Positions 34,090 through 41,658 of a stretch of DNA of 55,421 nucleotides are shown in pieces. Where the stretch lies: NCBI GenBank assembly GCA_030605475.1, contig JAUWIG010000052.1:1-55421 (forward strand). Direction: 5' to 3'. Position 1 is the first letter of the stretch; every line of letters starts with the position of its first letter. The stretch is from Planctomycetota bacterium (GTDB lineage: Bacteria; Planctomycetota; Phycisphaerae; Sedimentisphaerales; Anaerobacaceae). The position numbers and the translations under genes were made by a program. Below the pieces are notes generated by a model, which worked only from the letters and a program-made list of their open reading frames with translations, searched no databases and had not been told where the DNA came from.

Positions 34090-35736
34090 TTACGATATCG
34101 CTACCGGCTCTTTTGCCGCTGAGAGAATAAACCAAAAGGTTGAGCCTTCACCCTCTTTTGATTCGACCCCAATTCGGCCGCCGTGCCTGTCCACTATTTT
34201 CCTGCACACCGCAAGCCCGATTCCTGCACCTTCGTATTTTCGCCTCGACTGCAGCCGTTTGAACATCTTGAAAACATCCTCGCGGAACTCTTCCTTAATC
34301 CCAACACCATTGTCCCGGACTTCTATCCTGACCTTATCGCTATTAAGCCGTTTGGCTGTTATAGCAATTTGCGGCGGGGTCCCCCGGCGGCGATAATTAA
34401 TACCGTTGGCAATAAGATTCTGCAGTAGCTGTCTCATCTGCAGTGGGTCGGCCTTGACCTTTGGCAGAGGCTGTGGAACTTCAACCGCTCCATTTGTTTC
34501 TTCCAACATCGTTGCAAGCTCCAATTGCTGTAACTGCTGGACAATTTCATTCAAATCGACGGCTTCAAATGGGGCTTCTTTCGTATTAAGTCGCGAATAT
34601 GCCAACAGGCCTTCTATCATTTGAGTCATCCTGTCGGCACCGTCTATCATAAAATCCAGATTCTCACTCCCATCTTCTTGAAGCTTGCCTCCCAGAGACT
34701 CTTTCAGCAGTTCCCCAAAGGAAGATATTTTTCGCAGTGGCTCGTGAAGGTCGTGCGATGCTATGTAAACGAAATCCTCAAGTTCACGGTTAGACGCTTC
34801 GAGCCTGTCCGCCGTCTCTCGTAAATCTCGATTTAAAGCTACCAATGCATCCTCAGCCCGCTTGCGCTCGTCCATTTCGGATTGTAACTGCTGGTTGGCG
34901 GCCTTTAGGTGCTGTTCGCTGGCCTGCAACTGCTGGTTGGCGGCGTTGAGATTGTCTATGGATGTGGTCGTCTTCTTTAAATCCTCGGTCATTTTTCTGA
35001 AAGAACCAGCCAGTTGACCGACTTCATCATTTGAGGTAATCCTTATCTCGGTGTCTAATTTGCCATTACCTATTTCAAGTGCGGCGTGTTTAAGTCTTGT
35101 GAGGGGTGCAGAGATGGAACGGGAGGTAAATAACCCTAAGCCTATAGCTAAAAATACGGCGATAACACTTATTATAATGGTAACATTGGTAGTTCTACTA
35201 ATCCCTCTTGCAATACTTTCCTTTGCCGGTTTTATGTGTTCCTTATGTACATGTTCAATGAGTGGTTCTAATGCATCCTCGTGTGCAATCTCTACGTATT
35301 TATTAGCTTCTCTTACTCTTTCTTTTATAAGTTCTAAGTCAGCCCCTTGCCTATGGAGTTCAAAAGCGGCCTCTATTTTAGTATGGTATATCTTCATATT
35401 GTCATAATATCTCTCCAACCAGAGTTCTGCATGTTCACAAGCATCTCTGCTGTATTTCTGGAAAATCTTTTCTAAGCGTTCCTTTTCGTAGAAATAATCA
35501 GCCCTTCTTTCTTCTAAGCCCACATCTAAAAAAAGATAATTGTTTGCTGCAATCTCCTGGTGCTCCTGTGCTTCCATTAGCTGCCATACATCATCAAGCT
35601 GTGAGACAGACCCATACACTTCTTGCTCAGCAATATTTTGTGAACTTTTATTGTGAAGAATACTAATAATCCCAACAACTCCCACCAACAAAGCAACACT
35701 TACAAATCCCAGAACCAATTTTTGGCTTATCTTCAT
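34090..35736 (-). CDS. Membrane histidine kinase with HAMP and phytochrome-type kinase core
   Basis: A 548-residue kinase. First helix about 7-27, an alpha-helical extracytoplasmic domain about 28-183 (a four-helix chemoreceptor-like sensor judging by its Glu/His/Leu-rich helices), second helix about 184-204, HAMP about 205-258, a coiled coil with a repeated NLNAANQQLQ/LKAANQQLQ element (262-286), HisKA with H328 in YIASHDLHEPLRKISSF and HATPase with LQNLIANGINYR, RDNGVGI and GAGIGLAVCRKIVDRHGG. This core differs from the other three membrane/hybrid kinases here and is the type that pairs with Rcp1-like receivers, one of which follows. AAAGGGG precedes the ATG. A relic porin leader lies just upstream. 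Confidence 0.92.
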   Translation of the reverse strand: MKISQKLVLGFVSVALLVGVVGIISILHNKSSQNIAEQEVYGSVSQLDDVWQLMEAQEHQEIAANNYLFLDVGLEERRADYFYEKERLEKIFQKYSRDACEHAELWLERYYDNMKIYHTKIEAAFELHRQGADLELIKERVREANKYVEIAHEDALEPLIEHVHKEHIKPAKESIARGISRTTNVTIIISVIAVFLAIGLGLFTSRSISAPLTRLKHAALEIGNGKLDTEIRITSNDEVGQLAGSFRKMTEDLKKTTTSIDNLNAANQQLQASEQHLKAANQQLQSEMDERKRAEDALVALNRDLRETADRLEASNRELEDFVYIASHDLHEPLRKISSFGELLKESLGGKLQEDGSENLDFMIDGADRMTQMIEGLLAYSRLNTKEAPFEAVDLNEIVQQLQQLELATMLEETNGAVEVPQPLPKVKADPLQMRQLLQNLIANGINYRRRGTPPQIAITAKRLNSDKVRIEVRDNGVGIKEEFREDVFKMFKRLQSRRKYEGAGIGLAVCRKIVDRHGGRIGVESKEGEGSTFWFILSAAKEPVAIS

Positions 35737-35748
35737 TTTTTCACCCCT

Positions 35749-35870
35749 TTAATTTAATTCTACAGCTGTCGATAGAAGCACTGCCTTTTTCATAATCATT
35801 TTCTTTCCTTCAAAATTGTTCAAAATATCGCCTTAGGAATAGTACCGGCTGCCCTTTTATGGCCTGGGTC
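35749..35870 (-). pseudogene. Duplicated relic of the porin leader and first codons
   Basis: Read on the minus strand, about 70 bases (CCGGTACTAT, CCTAAG, then AATTTTGAAGGAAAG) match the leader of the porin at 35906-36709, followed by ATG ATT ATG AAA AAG GCA and a frame of 16 codons (MIMKKAVLLSTAVELN, stop at 35749-35751) that aligns with the porin's MIVKKGMALLSVV. Only one arm of the inverted repeat found at the intact leader is present. The kinase gene at 35736 begins directly after it. Confidence 0.8.
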
Positions 35871-35905
35871 TCCTTCTTTTTACGAGACAACATTCTTCAG
35901 ACTGC

Positions 35906-36709
35906 TTAAAAGCTGTAAGAGATACTTAAGCCGCACCACAGTTCATTCTCCTCATTAACAGAATCATCCATCGAAATCTGATAGTTCAGTTCCGGCCTAA
36001 TAGCTATAGCGCCAACTGCGATACTGGTGGAAGCGCCTAAAACAACGTGTGACCAGTCGTGGTCTATCCTGTCGCCACCCATACCGCCGTTGTAAACCAT
36101 CTCAGCGGAAAGATGAATCATCTGTATCCGGCCCTCTGTCAGCAAGTCCGACACCGACAAATCATAGCCAAGACCTAAAATGTGAACCCAGCCGCCGGCC
36201 TTGCGATTAACCGCATCGCTTTTGGCCGGCCATAGTCCGCCGACATAGTAGCTCGGCACTAAAGGATTGCCGCCTATGACAATGAGATTTGGCCACGAGA
36301 AACCTGCGCCAATTTCCTGCATATCTTTATACTTGGAGCCGATGTTGGGGTAGTCATAACAGGTCCAATTGACCGAATAGTCGGTGGCACAAGGCGTGTC
36401 CTGCAAAAAAGAGCCGCTATATGTTGTAATGTAATCCATTTCTTCCTGGTCCTCGGAGCCGCCTGAGAGGGCCCAGCAACTCCACACTGTTGAACTAAAA
36501 CCTGTCCCAGGCCAGCCTAAATCAATACTTGGCTGCACTGCTCCACCGTCATCAAACTTGTCGAAGCCACGCCAGATGTATTTGCTAACAAAGCTGGTAC
36601 TCAAACTAATTCGAGGCTTGTTTCCTTCAATTCCCCACCCCTGGCAAACACTCATCACGCTCACTAAGACCACAACACTTAATAAGGCCATTCCCTTTTT
36701 CACAATCAC
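35906..36709 (-). CDS. Outer-membrane beta-barrel protein, TorF-like putative porin
   Basis: A 267-residue exported barrel. GTG start at 36709 with AAGGAAAG upstream; signal peptide about 1-26 (ending CQGWG). The mature chain begins with the TorF-type SLSTSFVSKYIWRGFDKFDDG and ends in SISYSF. It shares with the porin at 10880 the motifs GWVHILGLGYDL, DHDWSHVVLGAST and QISMDDSV. It is the first gene of the long minus-strand signalling run; its leader carries a 17-bp inverted repeat. Substrate unknown, perhaps the small molecule sensed by the kinases (inference). Confidence 0.8.
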   Translation of the reverse strand: MIVKKGMALLSVVVLVSVMSVCQGWGIEGNKPRISLSTSFVSKYIWRGFDKFDDGGAVQPSIDLGWPGTGFSSTVWSCWALSGGSEDQEEMDYITTYSGSFLQDTPCATDYSVNWTCYDYPNIGSKYKDMQEIGAGFSWPNLIVIGGNPLVPSYYVGGLWPAKSDAVNRKAGGWVHILGLGYDLSVSDLLTEGRIQMIHLSAEMVYNGGMGGDRIDHDWSHVVLGASTSIAVGAIAIRPELNYQISMDDSVNEENELWCGLSISYSF

Positions 36710-36744
36710 TTCTTTCCTTAAAAATTATTCAAAACACCGCTTAG

Positions 36745-36819
36745 GGATAGTACCGGCTGCCCTTTGTGGCTTGGATTTGGCAGGACCTTTGCCGTTTGAC
36801 TCGGGCAGCGGTACTATCC
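36745..36819 (-). promoter_or_regulatory. Long hairpin in the leader of the second porin
   Basis: On the plus strand GGATAGTACCG-G-CTGCCC (36745-36762) pairs with GGGCAGCGGTACTATCC (36803-36819): 17 base pairs with one bulged G. Inside, TGGCA and TGCC can form a second small stem. The hairpin ends about 35 bases before the porin GTG, so it would sit in the mRNA leader. It could be a cis-acting RNA, an attenuator or an operator. No riboswitch class could be assigned. Confidence 0.6.
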
Positions 36820-37166
36820 GTTAGCAATTAAGAACTCTCAATCAGTAACTCATCTATTCTTTTCCTTAAAGAGCAACGACCCAAAAGAAGGCGTTGAACC
36901 TATTGCGAAAGATACTTTTTGTTTTGAGGCCTGCCGGCCTGCCAACAACTGTCCTGTTCCAATCATTATGCTCGCTTTAATTAGTCGGCGTTTTGGGCAA
37001 GGCCAACACCAAAGACCTCACTGGTTTTGGCCCTCGAAAAACCTGGCGTGTTTACGCGAGCAAATAACAAAAAATTTCCTCATCTACCTGTCAAACGGCC
37101 TTCAGCTTATGCCCCAGACCTTAATCCCCCCGAATACACGCATATCAGAGGTGCAGCTCTTTTATT

Positions 37167-37194
37167 TTGAAAAGTCCTGGAAAAAGCGTATAAT
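37167..37194 (+). promoter_or_regulatory. Candidate promoter of the sulfatase/glycosidase operon
   Basis: TTGAAA at 37167-37172 and a perfect TATAAT at 37189-37194 are separated by 16 bases. Transcription would begin near 37201, giving a leader of about 158 nt to the sulfatase ATG at 37359. Confidence 0.55.
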
Positions 37195-37358
37195 CCATAC
37201 ACTCTGGCCGAGAACCGCGGCTTTGAGGAAGGCCGAAATCATCAAAATGGCCGTTTAACAACGTTAATTCTGAAAGAATAACTGAAATTTGGCATTGTGA
37301 AAATTACGTAAAATCAAAATAAGGCGTAACCTCTGAAAAAAGAAGGAAAGGAATAATT

Positions 37359-38840
37359 ATGGATAAGTCAAGCGAGATAACCAGAAGGCAGTTTCTGGAA
37401 AAGTCCTCACAATTTATGGCAGGCGGCGTAACGTTGTCCGCCGCACCCGGTTTGTTTGGAAGTCAGCAAAAATCAAAACAACAGCGCCCAAACTTATTGT
37501 ATGTTTTCGCCGACCAGATGCGCAGCCAAGCTATGGGTTGTTCCGGCAACGAACAGGTTATCACACCACACCTGGATAAATTAGCAAAAGAAGGCGCCCT
37601 TTTAACCAATGCTATTTCCATGTTTCCGGTATGCTGTCCTTATCGTGCGATGTTGATGACGGGAAAGTTTCCCTTGAGCAACACCGTTATAACAAATGGG
37701 CCTGTTCTTCCGGAAAGCGAGCTTTGTATTGCTGAAGTACTGAAGGCAACAGGGTATCAGACCGGATACATAGGCAAATGGCACTTGAACGGCCATCAGC
37801 TTTCGAATAGACAATTTGTGCCGCCGGGGCCAAAGCGTCAGGGATTTGATTACTGGGCTGCCATAAATTTTAGCCATAACTACTTTGAGTCGTATTACTA
37901 TCGTGATACGGATGAGAAAATACCAATCAAGGGCTGGGAACCGGATACTCAAACAGACTTGGCCATTAAATATATGGAAGAGCACAGGGACGATAGCAAT
38001 CCTTTCTGTCTGTTTCTTTCATGGGGTCCGCCGCACGACCCCTATATCGCTCCTGAAAAGTACCAGAAGATGTACGATGCGGAAAAGCTAAAACTTAGAG
38101 GAAATATTTTTGATGCCACAGAAGGCGTATCTTATTCAAATCGACAGGTTATCGCAAATTACTATGCCGCTATAACCTCGCTGGACTGGAACATGGGTCG
38201 TCTAATGGAGGCGATGGACAAGTTGGGTATTGCAGATAATACGATAGTGGTGTTTACATCCGACCACGGTACTCAGCTTTTCTCGCTTTATCTTTACCAT
38301 AAGCAGTGGCCTTATGAGGAATCTATCTCGGTACCTTTTATTATTCGCTGGCCACGGAAAATAAAGGCCAGCCAGGTAAATGACCTTCTTCTCGGCAGTG
38401 TTAATATTATGCCGACTCTTCTTGGGCTTATGGGAGTTGAGATTCCCAAGACGGTGGAAGGAAGAGACTTGTCCGGTTTTATTTTAGGAAATGCAACAGA
38501 ACCGGAACCGGATTCGGTTCTTATAGAGGTAATAACTCCGTGTGGTCGCGTTATGGATAGAACCGGCATGCGTGCCTGGAGAGGGGTCAGAACAAAACGA
38601 TACACATACGCAAGGTTCAGGGATGAGGACTGGATTTTGATGGATAATAAGCTGGACCCATTTCAGAGGCGAAATCTGATATATAACAAGGAATACAACG
38701 GGTTGAAGGAAAAGATGAGGGCTAAATTAGATGAATGGCTTAAGAAGACCAACGACCCGTTCCTGCCCGGCTCTGCTTATTACAATATCAGAACGGAAAT
38801 GATTCACGACAGACCGCCCCTCTGGAAGCCGGAGAAATAA
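37359..38840 (+). CDS. Sulfatase, formylglycine-dependent, Tat-type export signal
   Basis: A 493-residue arylsulfatase-like enzyme (S1 family). The N terminus has a twin-arginine motif (TRRQFLEKSS, residues 9-10) and a hydrophobic stretch, indicating export. Metal ligands are visible in VFADQM and FTSDHGTQ. The FGly motif is FPVCCPYRAMLMTG: C92-x-P94-x-R96 fits CxPxR, with Tyr in the fourth position where Ser or Ala is common. IGKWHLNG and PHDPYIAP are further family motifs. Substrate is probably a sulfated sugar given the neighbouring glycosidases (inference). AAGGAAAGGAA precedes the ATG. It is the first gene of a plus-strand run to 49759. Confidence 0.93.
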   Translation: MDKSSEITRRQFLEKSSQFMAGGVTLSAAPGLFGSQQKSKQQRPNLLYVFADQMRSQAMGCSGNEQVITPHLDKLAKEGALLTNAISMFPVCCPYRAMLMTGKFPLSNTVITNGPVLPESELCIAEVLKATGYQTGYIGKWHLNGHQLSNRQFVPPGPKRQGFDYWAAINFSHNYFESYYYRDTDEKIPIKGWEPDTQTDLAIKYMEEHRDDSNPFCLFLSWGPPHDPYIAPEKYQKMYDAEKLKLRGNIFDATEGVSYSNRQVIANYYAAITSLDWNMGRLMEAMDKLGIADNTIVVFTSDHGTQLFSLYLYHKQWPYEESISVPFIIRWPRKIKASQVNDLLLGSVNIMPTLLGLMGVEIPKTVEGRDLSGFILGNATEPEPDSVLIEVITPCGRVMDRTGMRAWRGVRTKRYTYARFRDEDWILMDNKLDPFQRRNLIYNKEYNGLKEKMRAKLDEWLKKTNDPFLPGSAYYNIRTEMIHDRPPLWKPEK

Positions 38841-38912
38841 ACACAATTTGGAGCCTTGCAGAAAGACATCGTCCGGCTCGAGACAGTCGAAATAAATTAA
38901 ATCGGATGTATT

Positions 38913-40235
38913 ATGAAATTAAGAAAAGCAAAATGGCATGTAACCGCATTCCTTGTCTTTTTATCTGTATTTTTAATTGGCGAGGAGCTCTTTGCCCCAA
39001 TACTGACCCACGAAGAACTTGTAAACAGACACAGGGTGAAATTTGCTGAAGGATTCAGGCCTGGCGACCATCATCTTGAGCTGAGGGATTTGGGATTTGA
39101 ACATGCCGATTTAATTCCGGCTGACGAAAGTAAAATAACTTCTCTTGTTGAAAGTCCTGATGGTGACATATTCGGAGGAACCACCGGCCGTGTATGTCAT
39201 TTGTTTGTATATTCTTATCGGCCTGGCAAAGTCAAGTACCTATCGAACAGGGTCCAGCACTTAGGTAAAATCTCAGGCCATGAAAGTATCCATCATAGCC
39301 TTGTTGCCGACGAAGATGGAATAATCTATTTTGGAACAGGCCTAAATGAACTTGAGCAGCACTCAATCTCATTCCCACAGCCGGGCCATGCCGGTATTAT
39401 GAAATCCCTCTGGGCCGATATTGAAAAAAGGTATTCTGATTATGAGGGCGGCCACTTGTTCAGATTCGACTACTCTAAGGAAAAGCGAAGATGGATTGGA
39501 CCGGAAGATGAGTGCGGCGCCGAAGACCTTGGAATACCTGTTCCGCACGATGGAATCTACACTATGACAATAAATAATCAGCGCAGGGAAATTTACGGCA
39601 TAACTTATCCTCACGGTCATTTCTTTGTTTATCAGATTAAAAAGAATAAGTTCACCGATTTAGGTGAAGTTTACAAGAATAAGGTCTTTGGCGGTCCCAA
39701 TAACAGAACTCTCAGAAGCATAACAAGGTCCCTTATCTGTGATAACAATGGTTTTGTTTACGGTTCAACCGATGGCGGCAGGATTTTCAGATATGACCCT
39801 GATAAAGGTGAGATTACGAAACTTGACGTGAAAATCCCGGCAGTTTATTACAGCGTTGTCGAGGCCTTTGCAAAAGACCAAAATGGTATAATCTATGGAG
39901 GGACACTTGAAGGGTACTTATTCAGATTTGACGCTGAAAAGATGAAGCTGTCTAATCTTGGTAAGCCATTTGTGCAGATGAGGGTAAGGGGCCTTACAAT
40001 CGGCAAGGACGGTTGTATTTACGGAATAGGCGGAGAAAGACCAAAGCACTGCCGGATGTTCAGATATGACCCTGCTGAAAGCCATTTCGACGACCTTGGG
40101 GTATTAAAGGTTATCAGAGAACCGTATTATTACACGACCGGTGTGCAGTTTGATGCAATGCTGACAGGTAAAGATGGTGTTATCTACATAGGAGAATCCG
40201 ACAGAAGGGCGCATCTGTTCATTTATTATCCATAG
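38913..40235 (+). CDS. Exported beta-propeller protein, possible polysaccharide lyase or glycosidase
   Basis: A 440-residue protein with an N-terminal hydrophobic signal/anchor (about 10-28). The rest is built of repeated strands of the type DGxIYGGTxxGxLFRFDxxxxxxxxLG (for example VYGSTDGGRIFRYDPDKGEI, and IYGGTLEGYLFRFDAEKMKL), which indicates a beta-propeller of about seven blades. It is related to the next gene. Seven-bladed propellers of this look include L-rhamnose-GlcA lyases (PL42) and GH145 enzymes, and the GH106-type neighbour acts on rhamnose, but I cannot assign a family or active site. It may equally be a sugar-binding protein. It follows the sulfatase by 72 bp. Confidence 0.65.
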   Translation: MKLRKAKWHVTAFLVFLSVFLIGEELFAPILTHEELVNRHRVKFAEGFRPGDHHLELRDLGFEHADLIPADESKITSLVESPDGDIFGGTTGRVCHLFVYSYRPGKVKYLSNRVQHLGKISGHESIHHSLVADEDGIIYFGTGLNELEQHSISFPQPGHAGIMKSLWADIEKRYSDYEGGHLFRFDYSKEKRRWIGPEDECGAEDLGIPVPHDGIYTMTINNQRREIYGITYPHGHFFVYQIKKNKFTDLGEVYKNKVFGGPNNRTLRSITRSLICDNNGFVYGSTDGGRIFRYDPDKGEITKLDVKIPAVYYSVVEAFAKDQNGIIYGGTLEGYLFRFDAEKMKLSNLGKPFVQMRVRGLTIGKDGCIYGIGGERPKHCRMFRYDPAESHFDDLGVLKVIREPYYYTTGVQFDAMLTGKDGVIYIGESDRRAHLFIYYP

Positions 40236-40281
40236 GATTATTGGGAATTTAGATTGCTAACTTTTTAACAAGAGGTTTAAC

Positions 40282-41598
40282 ATGACAGTTAAAAATGTTC
40301 TGATTTTGATTACTGTGTGTTCTTTTTCTTTGCTTTCTTGCACACAGACTTTCAGCCAGGACATTACCGGCAAGAAGGTTGTTATGAAGGCCATCGAATT
40401 TCCAGGCAATTACAAGGAAGATGGCTGCTGGGCTGGTATATATTGCGCATCGGACGGCAAAATCTATTTTGGTCTCTGCACTGAAGGCGGGGGACATGCC
40501 CACTTTTATATCTATAACCCCGACACAGGCCAAATCAAACACAGAGCAGATATGGCCAAATTTTTAGGTGGAGCTGCCAAAGGAATAAGAACCCAGGGAA
40601 AAATTCATACAAAGTTTTGTGAAGATAAAAATGGTAACATCTATTTCTCAACCGCTAACATGGGTGCTGGCCCCATTGATGTTGACCCTCGAAGCTGGGA
40701 GGGGGGGCATTGGTGCAGATATAATCCTAAAACCGATACGTTAGAAGACCTTGGGCTGGTGGCATTTGACACAGGAATTTATGGTCTTGCCATCGACAAA
40801 GAAAGAGACCTGCTGCTCGGAACAGGATTTGACGGCCATTTTTATGTCCACAGCATCGAAACCGGTCAGACATTTGATAAAGGAAGGGTCAGTGCACGTG
40901 GCGGAGGGGTGGCGAGAACAGTAGTCTGTGACGATGAGGGTAATGTTTATGGAACTTTTGTTCCGGACAGGATATTCAAATATGATGCCAAATCCGGCAG
41001 GGTCCTCGACCTTAGTTTAAGACTTCCTACAGACCCGACCACTTATACTATAACCGCTTCTATCCAAAACAAGCTTATGAGAGCAGGTCTCTGGGATGAT
41101 ATAAATAGAAAGATGTACGGAGTTGAAGGTGCAACATCCATACTTTTCGAATATGACCCCAAAATAGGCAAAGAAGGGCAGATTAAGGTACTGGCCAGAC
41201 TAATGCCGTATCAACACTCCGAAGAGGTTAAAAAATATCATTATGCAACTCTTGGATTCACCATAGGACTGGATAGAAAAATCTATTACATGCCATTTGG
41301 CACAATGGAGGAAAACAAGCGAAACAAAGGGGCAGGCCCTATCCACTGGGTAGGCCAGGCCAACTTGATAACATACGACCTTAATACCGGCCAGAAGCAG
41401 AACTTAGGACCTGTCTTTACAGACAAAGGTGAACCTGTGGTAGATTTCCTATCCAGGGCGCCAAGCGGAGGTGCAGCAACAGGCAAAGATGGAACAATAT
41501 ATTTTGTTGCCTGGGTAGAAGAAAAAGACCCCGAAAAAGTCTCTTTTCATTATAACAACACTCCCGCAAGCTTAAGACTGCTTATATATAAACCATAA
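40282..41598 (+). CDS. Beta-propeller lipoprotein, paralogue of the preceding gene
   Basis: A 438-residue predicted lipoprotein: signal sequence about 1-19 with a lipobox ending LLSC (Cys 20). The mature part has propeller repeats such as DGKIYFGLCTEGGGHAHFYI, GNIYFSTANMG, GNVYGTFVPDRIFKYDAKSG and DGTIYFVAWV, each with the same strand pattern as the gene before it. His and Arg/Lys residues repeat in the blade loops (GGGHAHF, GGHWCRYN), which would suit an anionic sugar substrate. AAGAGGT precedes the ATG; spacing to the neighbours is 46 and 60 bp, so it is part of the operon. Function unassigned. Confidence 0.65.
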   Translation: MTVKNVLILITVCSFSLLSCTQTFSQDITGKKVVMKAIEFPGNYKEDGCWAGIYCASDGKIYFGLCTEGGGHAHFYIYNPDTGQIKHRADMAKFLGGAAKGIRTQGKIHTKFCEDKNGNIYFSTANMGAGPIDVDPRSWEGGHWCRYNPKTDTLEDLGLVAFDTGIYGLAIDKERDLLLGTGFDGHFYVHSIETGQTFDKGRVSARGGGVARTVVCDDEGNVYGTFVPDRIFKYDAKSGRVLDLSLRLPTDPTTYTITASIQNKLMRAGLWDDINRKMYGVEGATSILFEYDPKIGKEGQIKVLARLMPYQHSEEVKKYHYATLGFTIGLDRKIYYMPFGTMEENKRNKGAGPIHWVGQANLITYDLNTGQKQNLGPVFTDKGEPVVDFLSRAPSGGAATGKDGTIYFVAWVEEKDPEKVSFHYNNTPASLRLLIYKP

Positions 41599-41658
41599 TA
41601 GATAATGTAGAAATGTTTTAATAATTCTCACTATAGCACTAATGAGGGATTATCAGAA

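Larger units (their letters stand above)
36710..37358. other. Divergent intergenic region between porin and sulfatase
   Basis: Contains the porin leader hairpin (36745-36819) and, near the other end, a promoter for the carbohydrate operon (37167-37194). Between them I see no gene or repeat. Confidence 0.55.

Noticed and set aside
36745..36819. c-di-GMP-I riboswitch
   Set aside because: Only fragments resemble the class; the element is too short and lacks its two-stem architecture.
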